Part shown: piece by piece, positions 1-7,255 of the stretch | Layout: the number at the start of each line of letters is the position of its first letter | Numbering within the stretch: the stretch's first letter is position 1 | Assembly (NCBI RefSeq): GCF_006716125.1 | Contig: NZ_VFOM01000001.1 | Coordinates: forward strand, 1,984,001-2,048,000 | Source of the DNA: Homoserinimonas aerilata | GTDB lineage: Bacteria > Actinomycetota > Actinomycetes > Actinomycetales > Microbacteriaceae | DNA length: 64,000 nucleotides | Direction: 5' to 3' | Translations under genes and position numbers: made by a program | Notes under the pieces: model-generated | Told to the model about the DNA's origin: nothing | Database searches by the model: none | The model's input: only the letters and a program-made list of their open reading frames with translations

Positions 1-28
1 CCCCGTGCGCATCGCGTGCTTGGGCTTC

Positions 29-47
29 ATGCAACGAGATATGCAAC
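29..47 (+). repeat. Left pair of integrase arm-type sites (ATGCAAC x2)
   Basis: Two direct copies of ATGCAAC lie at 29-35 and 41-47, a 12-bp period, just beyond the 3' end of the integrase gene. The same pair with the same spacing occurs at the opposite end of the element (9312-9330). Paired short direct repeats inside both ends of an integrated element are what tyrosine integrases use as arm sites. That role is inferred here. The core site of this end should lie left of position 1. Confidence 0.6.
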
Positions 48-63
48 AGCGGCCCTGAGCGGG

Positions 64-1293
64 CTACGACAGCAGCTGCGCCAAGCGTGCGACGGCATCC
101 TTCTGCATGGTCGGCGTGACGTGCGAGTAGATGTTCATCGTCGTGCTGATCTGGCTGTGCCCCAGCCGCTCCTGCACAACCTTGGGGTGAACACCGAGCT
201 CGAGCAGCAGGGTCGCGTGAGTGTGCCGCAGCCCCTTGATCGTGAGCGGCTTAAGCGCATCGGGGCCGAGCTCGAGACGGGCTCGCTTCACCCGGTAGCT
301 CCACCGTGCGCCGACCTCGTTCGGGCCGCGCATCTCTCCTGCGGCGTTGCCGAAGATGTATGCGCCTGCCCGTGCGAGGTCGAGCGATAGGGCGCCGCGC
401 CTGGCCTTCCAGGTGCGGAGCACGTTGATCGTCTCCTCGTCGATGTCGACGACACGGGAGCTGCCGCTTTTGGTCGACTTCGCTGCGTTGCGCATCGTTG
501 AGTCGGCGGCGCGCCGGATGCTGACACGCTGGCCAGTGAGGTCGAGGTCGCCCCAGCGCAGCGCGAGCGCTTCGCCGCGTCGCATGCCGGTATGAGCGAC
601 CAGGTGCCAGAGTGCGTGCAGCTCGTCTTGGAATACGTCTCTATCCCAGTCGAGGAAGGCGCGCAGCTCGCCAGCTGTCCACGTCACGATCTCGGGTCGC
701 TGCGCTCTGATCTGCTTGCCTGTGGGTGCCTTCACCGTGCGTGACTTCCGTGCGGGGTTTACCGCGAGATGGCCGTCGTCGAGCGCGGCGTCGAGCAGAG
801 CACCGATGACGACGTGCACCTTATTGACCGTGTTCGCAGACAGGCCCTCTCCGACGTGGTGGGCGTCCTTGCGGCCGGTCTCGCCTAGCTCGCGATAGTG
901 CCGGGCGAGCCTCGTCGCGGTCAGCTGGTCGAGCTTGATGCTGCCGAGGTACGGGGTGACGTGGTTGCGCACGATCTTGCGGTAGCCGTAGACGGTGGAG
1001 TTCTCGAGGCTGAGCCCGTCGAGCCAGTTCTGCGCGTAGCTGCCGATCGTCGGCGGGCCCTCGCGCGAGATTGTGCGGTGCTCCTTGACCTTCTTCCGAG
1101 CCTCCTGGAGCGCATCGTCGGCTGCTTCCGCCGTGAGGTAGCCGGCCTTTCCTGCCTGCCTCTCCCCGTCCTCGGGATGCTCGGTGTTCAGCGGCACCCG
1201 CAGTTGCCACCGCCAGCGGGTTCCGGCTTTCGTGCTGTAGCTGGTGATCGAGCCGACGCCTCGCCTCCTGCTCCGCGCAGCTGAGCGCGCCAC
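64..1293 (-). CDS. int: Tyrosine integrase of the integrative element
   Basis: This is a site-specific recombinase of the phage integrase (tyrosine recombinase) family, about 409 aa from a GTG at 1293. It has an N-terminal arm-binding region rich in basic and aromatic residues, a SAM-like core-binding domain in the middle, and a C-terminal catalytic domain. Catalytic motifs seen are GMRRGEAL (first Arg), GLRHTHATLL (His-x-x-Arg), ERLGHSQIST (second His) and NIYSHV with the nucleophile Tyr near residue 389. An open frame continues upstream to 1362, but that would overlap the preceding gene, whose stop lies 2 bp before the GTG. The C-terminal end faces the left attachment site, as is usual. It should integrate and, with a small Xis protein (2007 or 2204), excise the element at a tRNA-Ser gene. 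Confidence 0.93.
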   Translation of the reverse strand: MARSAARSRRRGVGSITSYSTKAGTRWRWQLRVPLNTEHPEDGERQAGKAGYLTAEAADDALQEARKKVKEHRTISREGPPTIGSYAQNWLDGLSLENSTVYGYRKIVRNHVTPYLGSIKLDQLTATRLARHYRELGETGRKDAHHVGEGLSANTVNKVHVVIGALLDAALDDGHLAVNPARKSRTVKAPTGKQIRAQRPEIVTWTAGELRAFLDWDRDVFQDELHALWHLVAHTGMRRGEALALRWGDLDLTGQRVSIRRAADSTMRNAAKSTKSGSSRVVDIDEETINVLRTWKARRGALSLDLARAGAYIFGNAAGEMRGPNEVGARWSYRVKRARLELGPDALKPLTIKGLRHTHATLLLELGVHPKVVQERLGHSQISTTMNIYSHVTPTMQKDAVARLAQLLS

Positions 1294-1295
1294 GG

Positions 1296-1889
1296 CTATT
1301 TGCTCACCCCTGAGCGCGAGGAGGGCGGCAGGTGCCCCCGCTTCCGAGCTTGCGCTATCCAATAGCCGGCGGTTGAGCGGGGGACTTCGAGCGCGTCCAT
1401 GACGTACTTCTGCGGAGGGAGGCCACTCACTTCGGCTGCTTTGAAGAGGGTTGCCACGGCCTTGAGCATCTCGTCGTTTAGGGATCCACCGGGCCCCGCG
1501 ATGCGCGGGTTCTCGGTGTTGATCGAGTGTGCCGCGTGATTCGCGAGTAACGCCACCGGGTCGAGTGACATCTTGTTCTCGCCGTCATTGGCGTCAGCGA
1601 GTTGCACAGCGTTACTTGCAGCTGCTTGGAATAGCTCGGCAACTCGAATGCTGCGAAGTCCTGCGCCGTCGACTGGGCGCCCTCCAGCGCGCCTCCTCAC
1701 AGTGATGGATTCCGTAGTGAGCTTGCCCGTCTCGTCCGCGTCGAGCGCGAGCTCAACGTCGTAGCCCTCCGTGTCTTCGGTGCTGAAGTACCACGGCAAC
1801 ATCGCCCGCAGCCCTGGTGCTAGTTCGACGATGGCCTCTGGGCGCAGTGGGCTGAGGTGGCCTGAATATTGTTTCTCACTCACCGGCAC
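1296..1889 (-). CDS. Element protein with C-terminal HTH-like region
   Basis: A 197-aa protein that I do not recognise as a named family. The last 60 residues contain a likely helix-turn-helix (EVPRSTAGYWIAQARKRG) followed by a prolyl tail. This looks like the DNA-binding end of small actinophage and actinobacterial element proteins that select replicating or integrated states. The N-terminal 120 residues are acidic and have no motif I can name. It sits directly upstream of and in line with the integrase, separated by 2 bp, so the two are probably one transcript. It is transcribed divergently from the AlpA-like genes across the control region 1890-2006. It could be a regulator of integrase or a recombination accessory protein; function is inference. 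Confidence 0.65.
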   Translation of the reverse strand: MPVSEKQYSGHLSPLRPEAIVELAPGLRAMLPWYFSTEDTEGYDVELALDADETGKLTTESITVRRRAGGRPVDGAGLRSIRVAELFQAAASNAVQLADANDGENKMSLDPVALLANHAAHSINTENPRIAGPGGSLNDEMLKAVATLFKAAEVSGLPPQKYVMDALEVPRSTAGYWIAQARKRGHLPPSSRSGVSK

Positions 1890-2006
1890 ATCCTTTCACT
1901 GCCGTCACGGGAATCCAACTATTTGATCTGACGGGCTTGACTAATCCTAGTTAGACATGGTTAGTTTGGTACGTCATAGTAAGACCAAGCTAATTAGGAG
2001 GTTGAG
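1890..2006. promoter_or_regulatory. Divergent control region of the element
   Basis: This intergenic stretch between the leftward HTH-integrase operon and the rightward AlpA-replication operon is clearly AT-richer than its surroundings. It carries several CTAA/TTAG half sites (CTAATCCTAGTTAG around 1941-1954, GTTAG at 1960-1964, GCTAATTAG at 1989-1997). These look like clustered operators of an element repressor. Possible rightward promoter hexamers are TTGACT at 1937-1942, and TTAGAC at 1951-1956 with CATAGT at 1975-1980 (18-bp spacer). AGGAGG just before 2007 is a strong ribosome binding site. Site assignments are by eye. Confidence 0.5.
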
Positions 2007-2207
2007 ATGGATTTGCTGACAACGGCAGAGGCCGCTCAGTATCTGAACGTTCCGATAGGAACGCTCCACTACTGGCGCTCGATGGGCACAGGCCCGAACT
2101 CGATGAAGCTCGGGCGCAGGGTCATGTATCGCCGCGATGCCCTTGATGAATTTGTACTCCAGCAGGAGCGCTTCGCTGCGCAACTCGGGGCGGAGGCGGC
2201 GCGATGA
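2007..2207 (+). CDS. AlpA/Xis-like helix-turn-helix protein
   Basis: A 66-aa protein of the excisionase/MerR-like HTH_17 type. It opens with LTTAEAAQYLNVPIGTLHYWR, the winged-helix recognition pattern, followed by KLGRRVMYRRDALDEFV, the usual wing of this family. AGGAGG sits 5 bp before the ATG. Proteins of this kind act as excisionases or as activators of element genes. It is the first gene of the rightward operon, opposite the integrase operon, and overlaps the next gene by 4 bp. Which of the two adjacent HTH proteins is the true Xis cannot be told from sequence. Confidence 0.8.
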   Translation: MDLLTTAEAAQYLNVPIGTLHYWRSMGTGPNSMKLGRRVMYRRDALDEFVLQQERFAAQLGAEAAR

Positions 2208-2413
2208 TCTCGACACTTGAGGAGGCCCGGCGCTCCCCCGTCGCCACGCTGACACTCAAAGAAGCAGGCCAGATTCTGGGCATCAATCCCCGAACTGTCA
2301 GTGGTGCTATCGCGGCGGGCGAGGTGCCGGCCGTCCGATTCGGTCGCCGCGTGCTCATCCCCCGAGAGCGCTTCATCGCAATGCTCGACGGTCGCACGGC
2401 GGTGACACGATGA
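2204..2413 (+). CDS. Second AlpA/Xis-like HTH protein
   Basis: A 69-aa excisionase-family DNA-binding protein. The HTH (LTLKEAGQILGINPRTVSGAI) is followed by the family wing AVRFGRRVLIPRERF. It starts within the stop of the preceding HTH gene (ATGA) and ends in an ATGA overlap with the next gene, so the run 2007-5800 behaves as one translationally coupled operon. Having two different HTH_17 proteins in tandem suggests one for excision and one for transcriptional or replication control. That division is inference. Confidence 0.8.
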   Translation: MISTLEEARRSPVATLTLKEAGQILGINPRTVSGAIAAGEVPAVRFGRRVLIPRERFIAMLDGRTAVTR

Positions 2414-2787
2414 GCGCGACGACAGCGGCCCCGCTCGAGGCAGGCCCCTGCCGCACGTTCACGTGGTGCCAGATAGATCATCTGAAGCAAGGCTCGTGGG
2501 AGGAGCTCGAGGATGGGCGTATCGAGTGCGAGCACGTACTCGATACGCGTGAGGCCGTGGTGACTAAGGAAGGTCGGAGCGTCAACCTCTGGCTCGCCGT
2601 GTTCGAGTATCGCGATTCCCTGGGCCAGTCGTTCAGCGCCCCCCGGCTTGTCCTCGATACGAACGGCGTTCCTGCTCACCTCGCACCCTTGACCGCCGTG
2701 CGGCTCGCACGGGCGATCGCGCAGCTCGAGGATGTTGCCGGAGCTGCGCTCGACTCGGTCGTCGTCACCATCGGTGCGGCGTCATGA
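2410..2787 (+). CDS. Hypothetical element protein, 125 aa
   Basis: I do not recognise this 125-aa protein. It is soluble and slightly acidic, with tryptophan- and cysteine-containing segments in the first half (FTWCQIDHL, ECEHVLD) and no membrane segment or signal peptide. The start ATG overlaps the stop of the AlpA-like gene and its stop overlaps the next start (ATGA), so it is embedded in the replication operon. Many small actinobacterial elements carry an unassigned protein of this size between Xis and the primase. Confidence 0.7.
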   Translation: MSATTAAPLEAGPCRTFTWCQIDHLKQGSWEELEDGRIECEHVLDTREAVVTKEGRSVNLWLAVFEYRDSLGQSFSAPRLVLDTNGVPAHLAPLTAVRLARAIAQLEDVAGAALDSVVVTIGAAS

Positions 2788-3023
2788 GCGATCCAGGCGA
2801 AACACTGCTCGCATCTCGGATCGGACCGTCTCCCTCCGAGGCTGCGGCGATCCTCAAGCAGCGAAGCGAGGCTCTCATGAAGCGCGCCGACGCCTCCCCC
2901 GCAGGATCCGCTCAAAGGGCCGAGCTCGCCGCAGAGGCGAGGGCTCTCAGGACGCGCGTCACAACGCCGGCGTGGCAGTCGAGTGACGAGCGGGCTCGGC
3001 TGCTGGCGAGACCGAACGAGTGA
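2784..3023 (+). CDS. Hypothetical element protein, 79 aa
   Basis: An unrecognised 79-aa protein that is mostly helical by composition, with alternating charged residues (AAAILKQRSEALMKRAD, RAELAAEARALRTRV). A short coiled coil is plausible. It is coupled by overlap on both sides: an ATGA with the gene before and a GTGA with the ATPase gene after. It could be an accessory factor of the downstream ATPase; nothing in the sequence proves this. Confidence 0.6.
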   Translation: MSDPGETLLASRIGPSPSEAAAILKQRSEALMKRADASPAGSAQRAELAAEARALRTRVTTPAWQSSDERARLLARPNE

Positions 3024-4660
3024 GCAAGGGTCAGTCGGGCTGGGACGACATCATCGATGCGCCCCAGCCCGAAGAGAGCTACCCCGTTCCGGATGTGTTT
3101 GAGCCGGAGCTATACAAAGAGCCGGCGAAGGTTGAGGGCTCAGCGGCCGAGCGGTTGAAGTCGGGCCCGAGCCAAGCGACAGAGATTGTGCGCCTTGCTC
3201 GCTCCCGTTATACGGTCGTGCGCGGCGACGACAGCAAGACCTATGCCGTTCAGCATTCCCTTCCTGGCATCGCTTTCGGCCTGCGCGGCGACGGCGGGCT
3301 CCGCCAGCAACTCGCCGCAGCCTACTACGACGACAAGGGGCGCGTAGCATCCGGCGGCGCACTGTCGGATGCCCTGGCTGTGCTCGAGGGCGATGCCCTC
3401 CAAGCTACCGAGGCACGGGTCGCGATTCGTCTCGGCAAGCACGAGGAGAGTGTCGTGCTCGATCTGGGCGCACCAGACGCTCATGCGGTCGTTGTAAGTG
3501 CAGACGGCTGGCAGATCGTCGAGAGCGCGCCGATCTTGTTTAGGCGCACTAAGGCCACACTCGCTCTGCCGTCCCCGTCTCGCACCGGGACACTCGAGAA
3601 GCTCCGCGCGCTGCTGAACGTCGACGAGTCCGGCTTCCGCCTGATTGTCGGATGGCTCATTGGCGCGATGCTCGTCGACAGCCCGCACCCCATCCTGGCG
3701 TTGACGGGCCAACAGGGCACCGCCAAGACGACCGCGGCGACGCTCATACTGTCGCTGATCGACCCATCCCCAGCTTCCATGCAGTCGCAGCCGCGCGACG
3801 AAGAGAACTGGGCCGTATCGGCGTTCAATGCCTACGGCATCGGTCTCGACAACATCAGCCGCATGGCGCCCTGGTTTCAAGACGCACTGTGCAAGGCAGT
3901 CACGGGCGCCGCTTTCGTACGTCGCGAACGCTACAGCGACGACTCGATTAGCGTGCTCAAGTTTCGCCGGCCGATCGTGATCACCACGATTGACCCTGGC
4001 GCGTTGCAGGGCGATGTTGCTGATCGGCTGCTGCCGATCGAGCTTCAGCCGATCAGCAAGCGGCACAGGCTCACGGATGCGGAGGTCTCCGCCGCAGCGG
4101 ACAAGATACGCGCCATGACTTTGGGCGCTCTGCTCGATCTCCTGGCGAAGGTGCTCGAGGCGCTCCCTGATGTGGAGCTCAAAGAGAAGCCGCGTATGGC
4201 GGATTTCGCGCAGGTGCTTGCAGCAATCGACCAGGTGGCGGGCTGGCAGACGCTGCGCGACTACCTGACAGCGACGACCTCTGCGGCCCGCGATGTCGTC
4301 GACGGCAACTCCTTCGCCACCGCGCTCGTTGAGCTAGTCCGATCTGCCGGCCGATGGGAAGGCACCTGCTCGGACTTGCTCAAGGAGTTCGGAGACGGCA
4401 AGCACCCCGTCGACTGGCCTAAGACCCCGCGAGCCGTCGCCGAGCAGCTTTCACGGCTCACGCCTGCGCTGGCCGCATCCGGTGTCGAGGTCTATCGACC
4501 GCAGGAGCGCAGCAACCGCGGCCACCTTTACAAATTAACGGCGATAGGCGCCACACAATGCACCGTATGCGGTCAGCCAATGCACGCTGCCCTCGCGTCG
4601 AGCGGCGCCACGACCCATCCCACCTGTGACACCACCAACGAGAAGGAGACAACCTCATGA
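3020..4660 (+). CDS. Primase/helicase-type replication ATPase
   Basis: A 546-aa P-loop protein starting at a GTG inside the stop of the preceding gene. The first 200 residues lack a clear motif. A Walker A (GQQGTAKTT) lies near residues 229-237. It is followed by a Walker B-like segment (YGIGLDNIS) and a downstream ITTIDPGALQGDVADRLLP stretch resembling sensor and arginine-finger regions of DUF927/SF3-type helicases found in phages, satellites and plasmids. A C-terminal pair CTVC plus a later HPTC suggests a small zinc finger. The likely role is unwinding or priming at the element's replication origin. It would be the element's only replication protein. No separate archaeo-eukaryotic primase active site is obvious, so it may be helicase only. 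Confidence 0.78.
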   Translation: MSKGQSGWDDIIDAPQPEESYPVPDVFEPELYKEPAKVEGSAAERLKSGPSQATEIVRLARSRYTVVRGDDSKTYAVQHSLPGIAFGLRGDGGLRQQLAAAYYDDKGRVASGGALSDALAVLEGDALQATEARVAIRLGKHEESVVLDLGAPDAHAVVVSADGWQIVESAPILFRRTKATLALPSPSRTGTLEKLRALLNVDESGFRLIVGWLIGAMLVDSPHPILALTGQQGTAKTTAATLILSLIDPSPASMQSQPRDEENWAVSAFNAYGIGLDNISRMAPWFQDALCKAVTGAAFVRRERYSDDSISVLKFRRPIVITTIDPGALQGDVADRLLPIELQPISKRHRLTDAEVSAAADKIRAMTLGALLDLLAKVLEALPDVELKEKPRMADFAQVLAAIDQVAGWQTLRDYLTATTSAARDVVDGNSFATALVELVRSAGRWEGTCSDLLKEFGDGKHPVDWPKTPRAVAEQLSRLTPALAASGVEVYRPQERSNRGHLYKLTAIGATQCTVCGQPMHAALASSGATTHPTCDTTNEKETTS

Positions 4661-5784
4661 CGTACACATCCGAAGACAGATGGAGCGACGCTATTGCCGC
4701 GTTCGCGACTGCCCAGCGCGCGGCACGTTATGCAGAGGGCACAGTCGAGACCAGGCTCAAGCACCTCACCCGGTTCGCCGATTCGATTGGTATGAGCCCG
4801 TGGCGGGTGACCTATGAAGACATCCGGGGATGGCTCGATCGCACGACCTCGAACCGCAGCACGATGCTCTCGCTCAGGACATCCATTCGTGCCTTCTATC
4901 GATGGGCAACTGCCAGTGGCAGAACCGTCGACGACCCCAGCGCGGAGCCGAGCTACGTCACTCAGCAGACTCCTGTGCCGGAGGCGTGGCGCCCGGAGCT
5001 CGACGCGTTCCGCGCGTACCTGCGCTCTATCGGGTTGCCGCGCACAACCGTGAGCGTGCGGATGGCGCAGCTCAACCGCTTCGCCAGGGACAACGCGAGT
5101 CTCGCACCGCTCGACGCAACCTTCGATGACCTCATCGAGTGGATGAGCGGCAAGCGTTGGTCACCAGAGACCCGACGTGCACACCGTTCGGCTCTGCGCA
5201 CGTTCTACGCATGGGCGGTCGAATCGGGTCGCATCGAGTCCAGTCCCGCAGCCAAGCTCCCAGTCGTGCGTCGAGGCACGCACCTCCCGCGGCCGGCGCT
5301 CGAAGAGGAATACAAGAAGGCTCTCGCGTTCTCATCACCGCGGGAACGGGTCGCCCTCGTGCTCGCTGCGGAGCTGGGACTGCGCCGCATGGAGGTCGCC
5401 CAGGTGCACTCAAAGGACCTCATGAACCGCAACGGCGAGTGGACCCTCACAGTGCACGGCAAAGGTGCCCATCAGCGCTACCTGCCGCTGGCACCAAACC
5501 ACGTCACCATGCTCCGCGCGCTCCCCGGGGGCTACGTTCTCCCCGGCCAAGACCACGGCCACATATCCCCGGGACACATCGGCAAGCTCATCTCACGGCT
5601 CCTACCTGCCGGCGTCACGATGCACGCTTTGCGGCATCGTTTCGCGACCCGCATCTACGCGGTCGACCGCGACGTGTTCGCCGTGCAGCAGCTGCTCGGC
5701 CACGCGTCGCCGGCCACGACTCAGGTCTACGTGCGGATTGAAGAGGGCAGCATGCGCCGCCTCGTCGACGCGGTGGCATCGTGA
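4657..5784 (+). CDS. Second tyrosine recombinase, XerC/D-like, with doubled N-terminal domain
   Basis: A 375-aa tyrosine recombinase. Two SAM-like core-binding segments appear in tandem: residues 5-95, ending RAFYRWATASGR, and about 118-200, ending RTFYAWAVESGR. The catalytic domain follows with GLRRMEVAQ, ALRHRFATRIY, LLGHASPATTQVY and a nucleophile Tyr near residue 358. Its start overlaps the stop of the ATPase gene, so it is expressed with the replication module and not with the integrase at 64-1293. It could resolve multimers of the replicating circle, act at a second site, or be the recombinase of a nested element. The two internal repeats look like a domain duplication. Confidence 0.88.
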   Translation: MTYTSEDRWSDAIAAFATAQRAARYAEGTVETRLKHLTRFADSIGMSPWRVTYEDIRGWLDRTTSNRSTMLSLRTSIRAFYRWATASGRTVDDPSAEPSYVTQQTPVPEAWRPELDAFRAYLRSIGLPRTTVSVRMAQLNRFARDNASLAPLDATFDDLIEWMSGKRWSPETRRAHRSALRTFYAWAVESGRIESSPAAKLPVVRRGTHLPRPALEEEYKKALAFSSPRERVALVLAAELGLRRMEVAQVHSKDLMNRNGEWTLTVHGKGAHQRYLPLAPNHVTMLRALPGGYVLPGQDHGHISPGHIGKLISRLLPAGVTMHALRHRFATRIYAVDRDVFAVQQLLGHASPATTQVYVRIEEGSMRRLVDAVAS

Positions 5785-6062
5785 GCGCCCGCTCTGAGGT
5801 CGCTGTCGCGCAGCTCGCAGATGCCGCTGCCCGCCTCGAGGTGGCCGCAGCGGGCAACCCGCTTCCGCAGGCCGTCGCTACCCTCTTGCGCGCGCAGGTC
5901 GCTTATTGGCGCATGTGGTTCCCCGAGGCCCCAAGCGCCCGAGACAGAGCGCTCGTGCAGCTTGCCCGCGCCGTTATTGCGACATACCCCGCAGCCCCCG
6001 GAGCTGACGCCGGCCCTCGTCAGCACATCAACACCGAAAAGAAAGGTTCAGCCCGTGGCTAA
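5781..6062 (+). CDS. Hypothetical element protein, 93 aa
   Basis: An unrecognised 93-aa protein, alanine-rich and probably helical in the first two thirds (AVAQLADAAARLEVA, VATLLRAQVAYWRMWF), with a disordered tail. Its ATG overlaps the recombinase stop, and its last codons overlap the GTG start of the next gene. Membership of the operon is the only clue to its role. Confidence 0.65.
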   Translation: MSARSEVAVAQLADAAARLEVAAAGNPLPQAVATLLRAQVAYWRMWFPEAPSARDRALVQLARAVIATYPAAPGADAGPRQHINTEKKGSARG

Positions 6063-6300
6063 CCAAGAAGTATGTCCGATCTGTGAAGTCTCCTACGACC
6101 TCGCGTACAACAACAACAGCCGAAACATCGTCGCAGTGAGGGATTTGGAAGCGTTCAACTCCAGGCAAACAACCGCCGACCTGCGGGTGCTGAGCTGCGT
6201 CGCGTGCTACCAGGTCATCCAGGCACAACTGACCGAGCGCGCAGCCACGGTCGACCGTTCCGCCGCCGTGTCCGACTACCTCGACACCCTCACCGTCTAG
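6055..6300 (+). CDS. Small CxxC zinc-binding-type protein, 81 aa
   Basis: Read from a GTG at 6055 with AAAGG 8 bp upstream. It contains CPIC near the N terminus and CVAC in the middle, followed by a helix and a terminal DYLDTL. The spacing of the two CxxC pairs fits a small zinc ribbon. The C-terminal half of the neighbour at 6353-7117 repeats the pattern (CPVC, then CVPC, then EYLETL), so the two are probably paralogues, with this one reduced to the zinc module. Function unknown. Confidence 0.68.
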   Translation: MANQEVCPICEVSYDLAYNNNSRNIVAVRDLEAFNSRQTTADLRVLSCVACYQVIQAQLTERAATVDRSAAVSDYLDTLTV

Positions 6301-6307
6301 CCATCCC

Positions 6308-6339
6308 GGGTGAGGGCCCGCATCAGCAGGCCCTCACCC
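6308..6339 (+). terminator. Intergenic hairpin inside the cargo operon
   Basis: A perfect 11-bp stem (GGGTGAGGGCC pairing with GGCCCTCACCC) with a 10-base loop lies between the two CxxC genes. There is no T-run after it, so it may attenuate or stabilise a processed transcript and need not end it. Confidence 0.5.
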
Positions 6340-6352
6340 CACAACAGAAAGG

Positions 6353-7117
6353 ATGAGTCAATTGGGACTCTTCACCCCAAAGAAAGCACAGCCGGAAACT
6401 GGCACCGAGCAGGATGGCCTGCCCCCGGGCTTCGAGGACCAGGACTCCCCGTTCTTCATCCCCGAACCGTTGCGCGAGCACTATGTGACCTCACGCGCCG
6501 AGGCGGCGCGCTACCCCGCCGACATCGAGAACTATGTGAAGAGCGTCGCCCGTCGACGAGCCGAGGCTGAGTACGACACGGCATACCCGCGCGAAGAGCG
6601 CCCGGCCGATACCAACCTTGCCGACGTTGCAGCCGGGCTCACACGGATTCAGCAGGGCCTCTTACTCGCCCACCACCGGGATGCCACGGTCAGCGCCCGT
6701 GCAGATGCCATTGTCCGGGACGAACGCGCCACTCTCGTCGAGCTCATGTTTCACGAAACGGCCCTCGGCATCGCGTTGCGCGCCCACGACACTGCGGAGC
6801 TTGCTCGTCGCGCGGATGCGGCCCATCAGCGACGCACTACGTGCCCTGTCTGCGGTCAGTGCGACCCGGCGCGGAACGGGCCGATTGAGAAGCGGAGTCT
6901 GCTGCCCGGCCTGCCCAACCAGGTTTTCATGGGGCGGCCAGAGGATCCCCGTACGGCATTGCAGTTGCGATCCTGCGTGCCTTGTCACGCTGTGGCTGTT
7001 GACGAGTACCTGGAGACACTCGCATCGGAGACCGGACCCGACTTCAAACACCCAACCAGGCGTGCCGCGGTACGTGCCGCGCTCACCCTCGACGGCCAGC
7101 CATTCACGGCCGAATAA
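6353..7117 (+). CDS. Hypothetical element protein with C-terminal CxxC pairs, 254 aa
   Basis: An unrecognised 254-aa protein. The N-terminal 75 residues are acidic and proline-containing, the middle is helical, and residues ~165-230 hold CPVC...CVPC followed by DEYLETL, matching the small protein at 6055-6300. The ATG at 6353 is directly abutted by GAAAGG, which is too close for normal initiation. A TTG at 6362 (giving MGLFTPKK) has a 9-bp spacing and may be the real start. A hairpin precedes the gene and a longer one follows it. Confidence 0.68.
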   Translation: MSQLGLFTPKKAQPETGTEQDGLPPGFEDQDSPFFIPEPLREHYVTSRAEAARYPADIENYVKSVARRRAEAEYDTAYPREERPADTNLADVAAGLTRIQQGLLLAHHRDATVSARADAIVRDERATLVELMFHETALGIALRAHDTAELARRADAAHQRRTTCPVCGQCDPARNGPIEKRSLLPGLPNQVFMGRPEDPRTALQLRSCVPCHAVAVDEYLETLASETGPDFKHPTRRAAVRAALTLDGQPFTAE

Positions 7118-7121
7118 AACC

Positions 7122-7170
7122 CCTTGGGGCCGCAAAACCATCATGGTGATGTCGTCGAGCGGCCCCAAGG
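7122..7170 (+). terminator. Long-range hairpin after the 254-aa gene
   Basis: CCTTGGGGCCGC at 7122-7133 pairs perfectly with GCGGCCCCAAGG at 7159-7170. The 25-base loop itself holds a small ACCAT/ATGGT hairpin. No strong T-tract follows. It is probably a terminator or attenuator separating the CxxC genes from the tape-measure-like gene. Confidence 0.6.
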
Positions 7171-7210
7171 CCCACCAGCAATACCAACATCACACGAAAG
7201 GAACGAAACC

Positions 7211-7255
7211 GTGAACACCACCACCAACACCGCTGCGAGGTCGACCGATGGCTAA
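7211..7255 (+). CDS. Possible 14-codon leader ORF
   Basis: A GTG start preceded by GAAAGGAA is followed by 14 codons rich in Asn and Thr, ending in a TAA that overlaps the beginning of the 7248 gene. The larger gene has no good ribosome binding site of its own, so the mini-ORF may deliver ribosomes to it by coupling. This rests on position and the ribosome binding site only. Confidence 0.3.
   Translation: MNTTTNTAARSTDG

Noticed and set aside
1294..1362. Longer integrase start at 1362
   Set aside because: It would overlap the preceding gene by 67 bp; the GTG at 1293 follows that gene's stop and leaves the domain intact.
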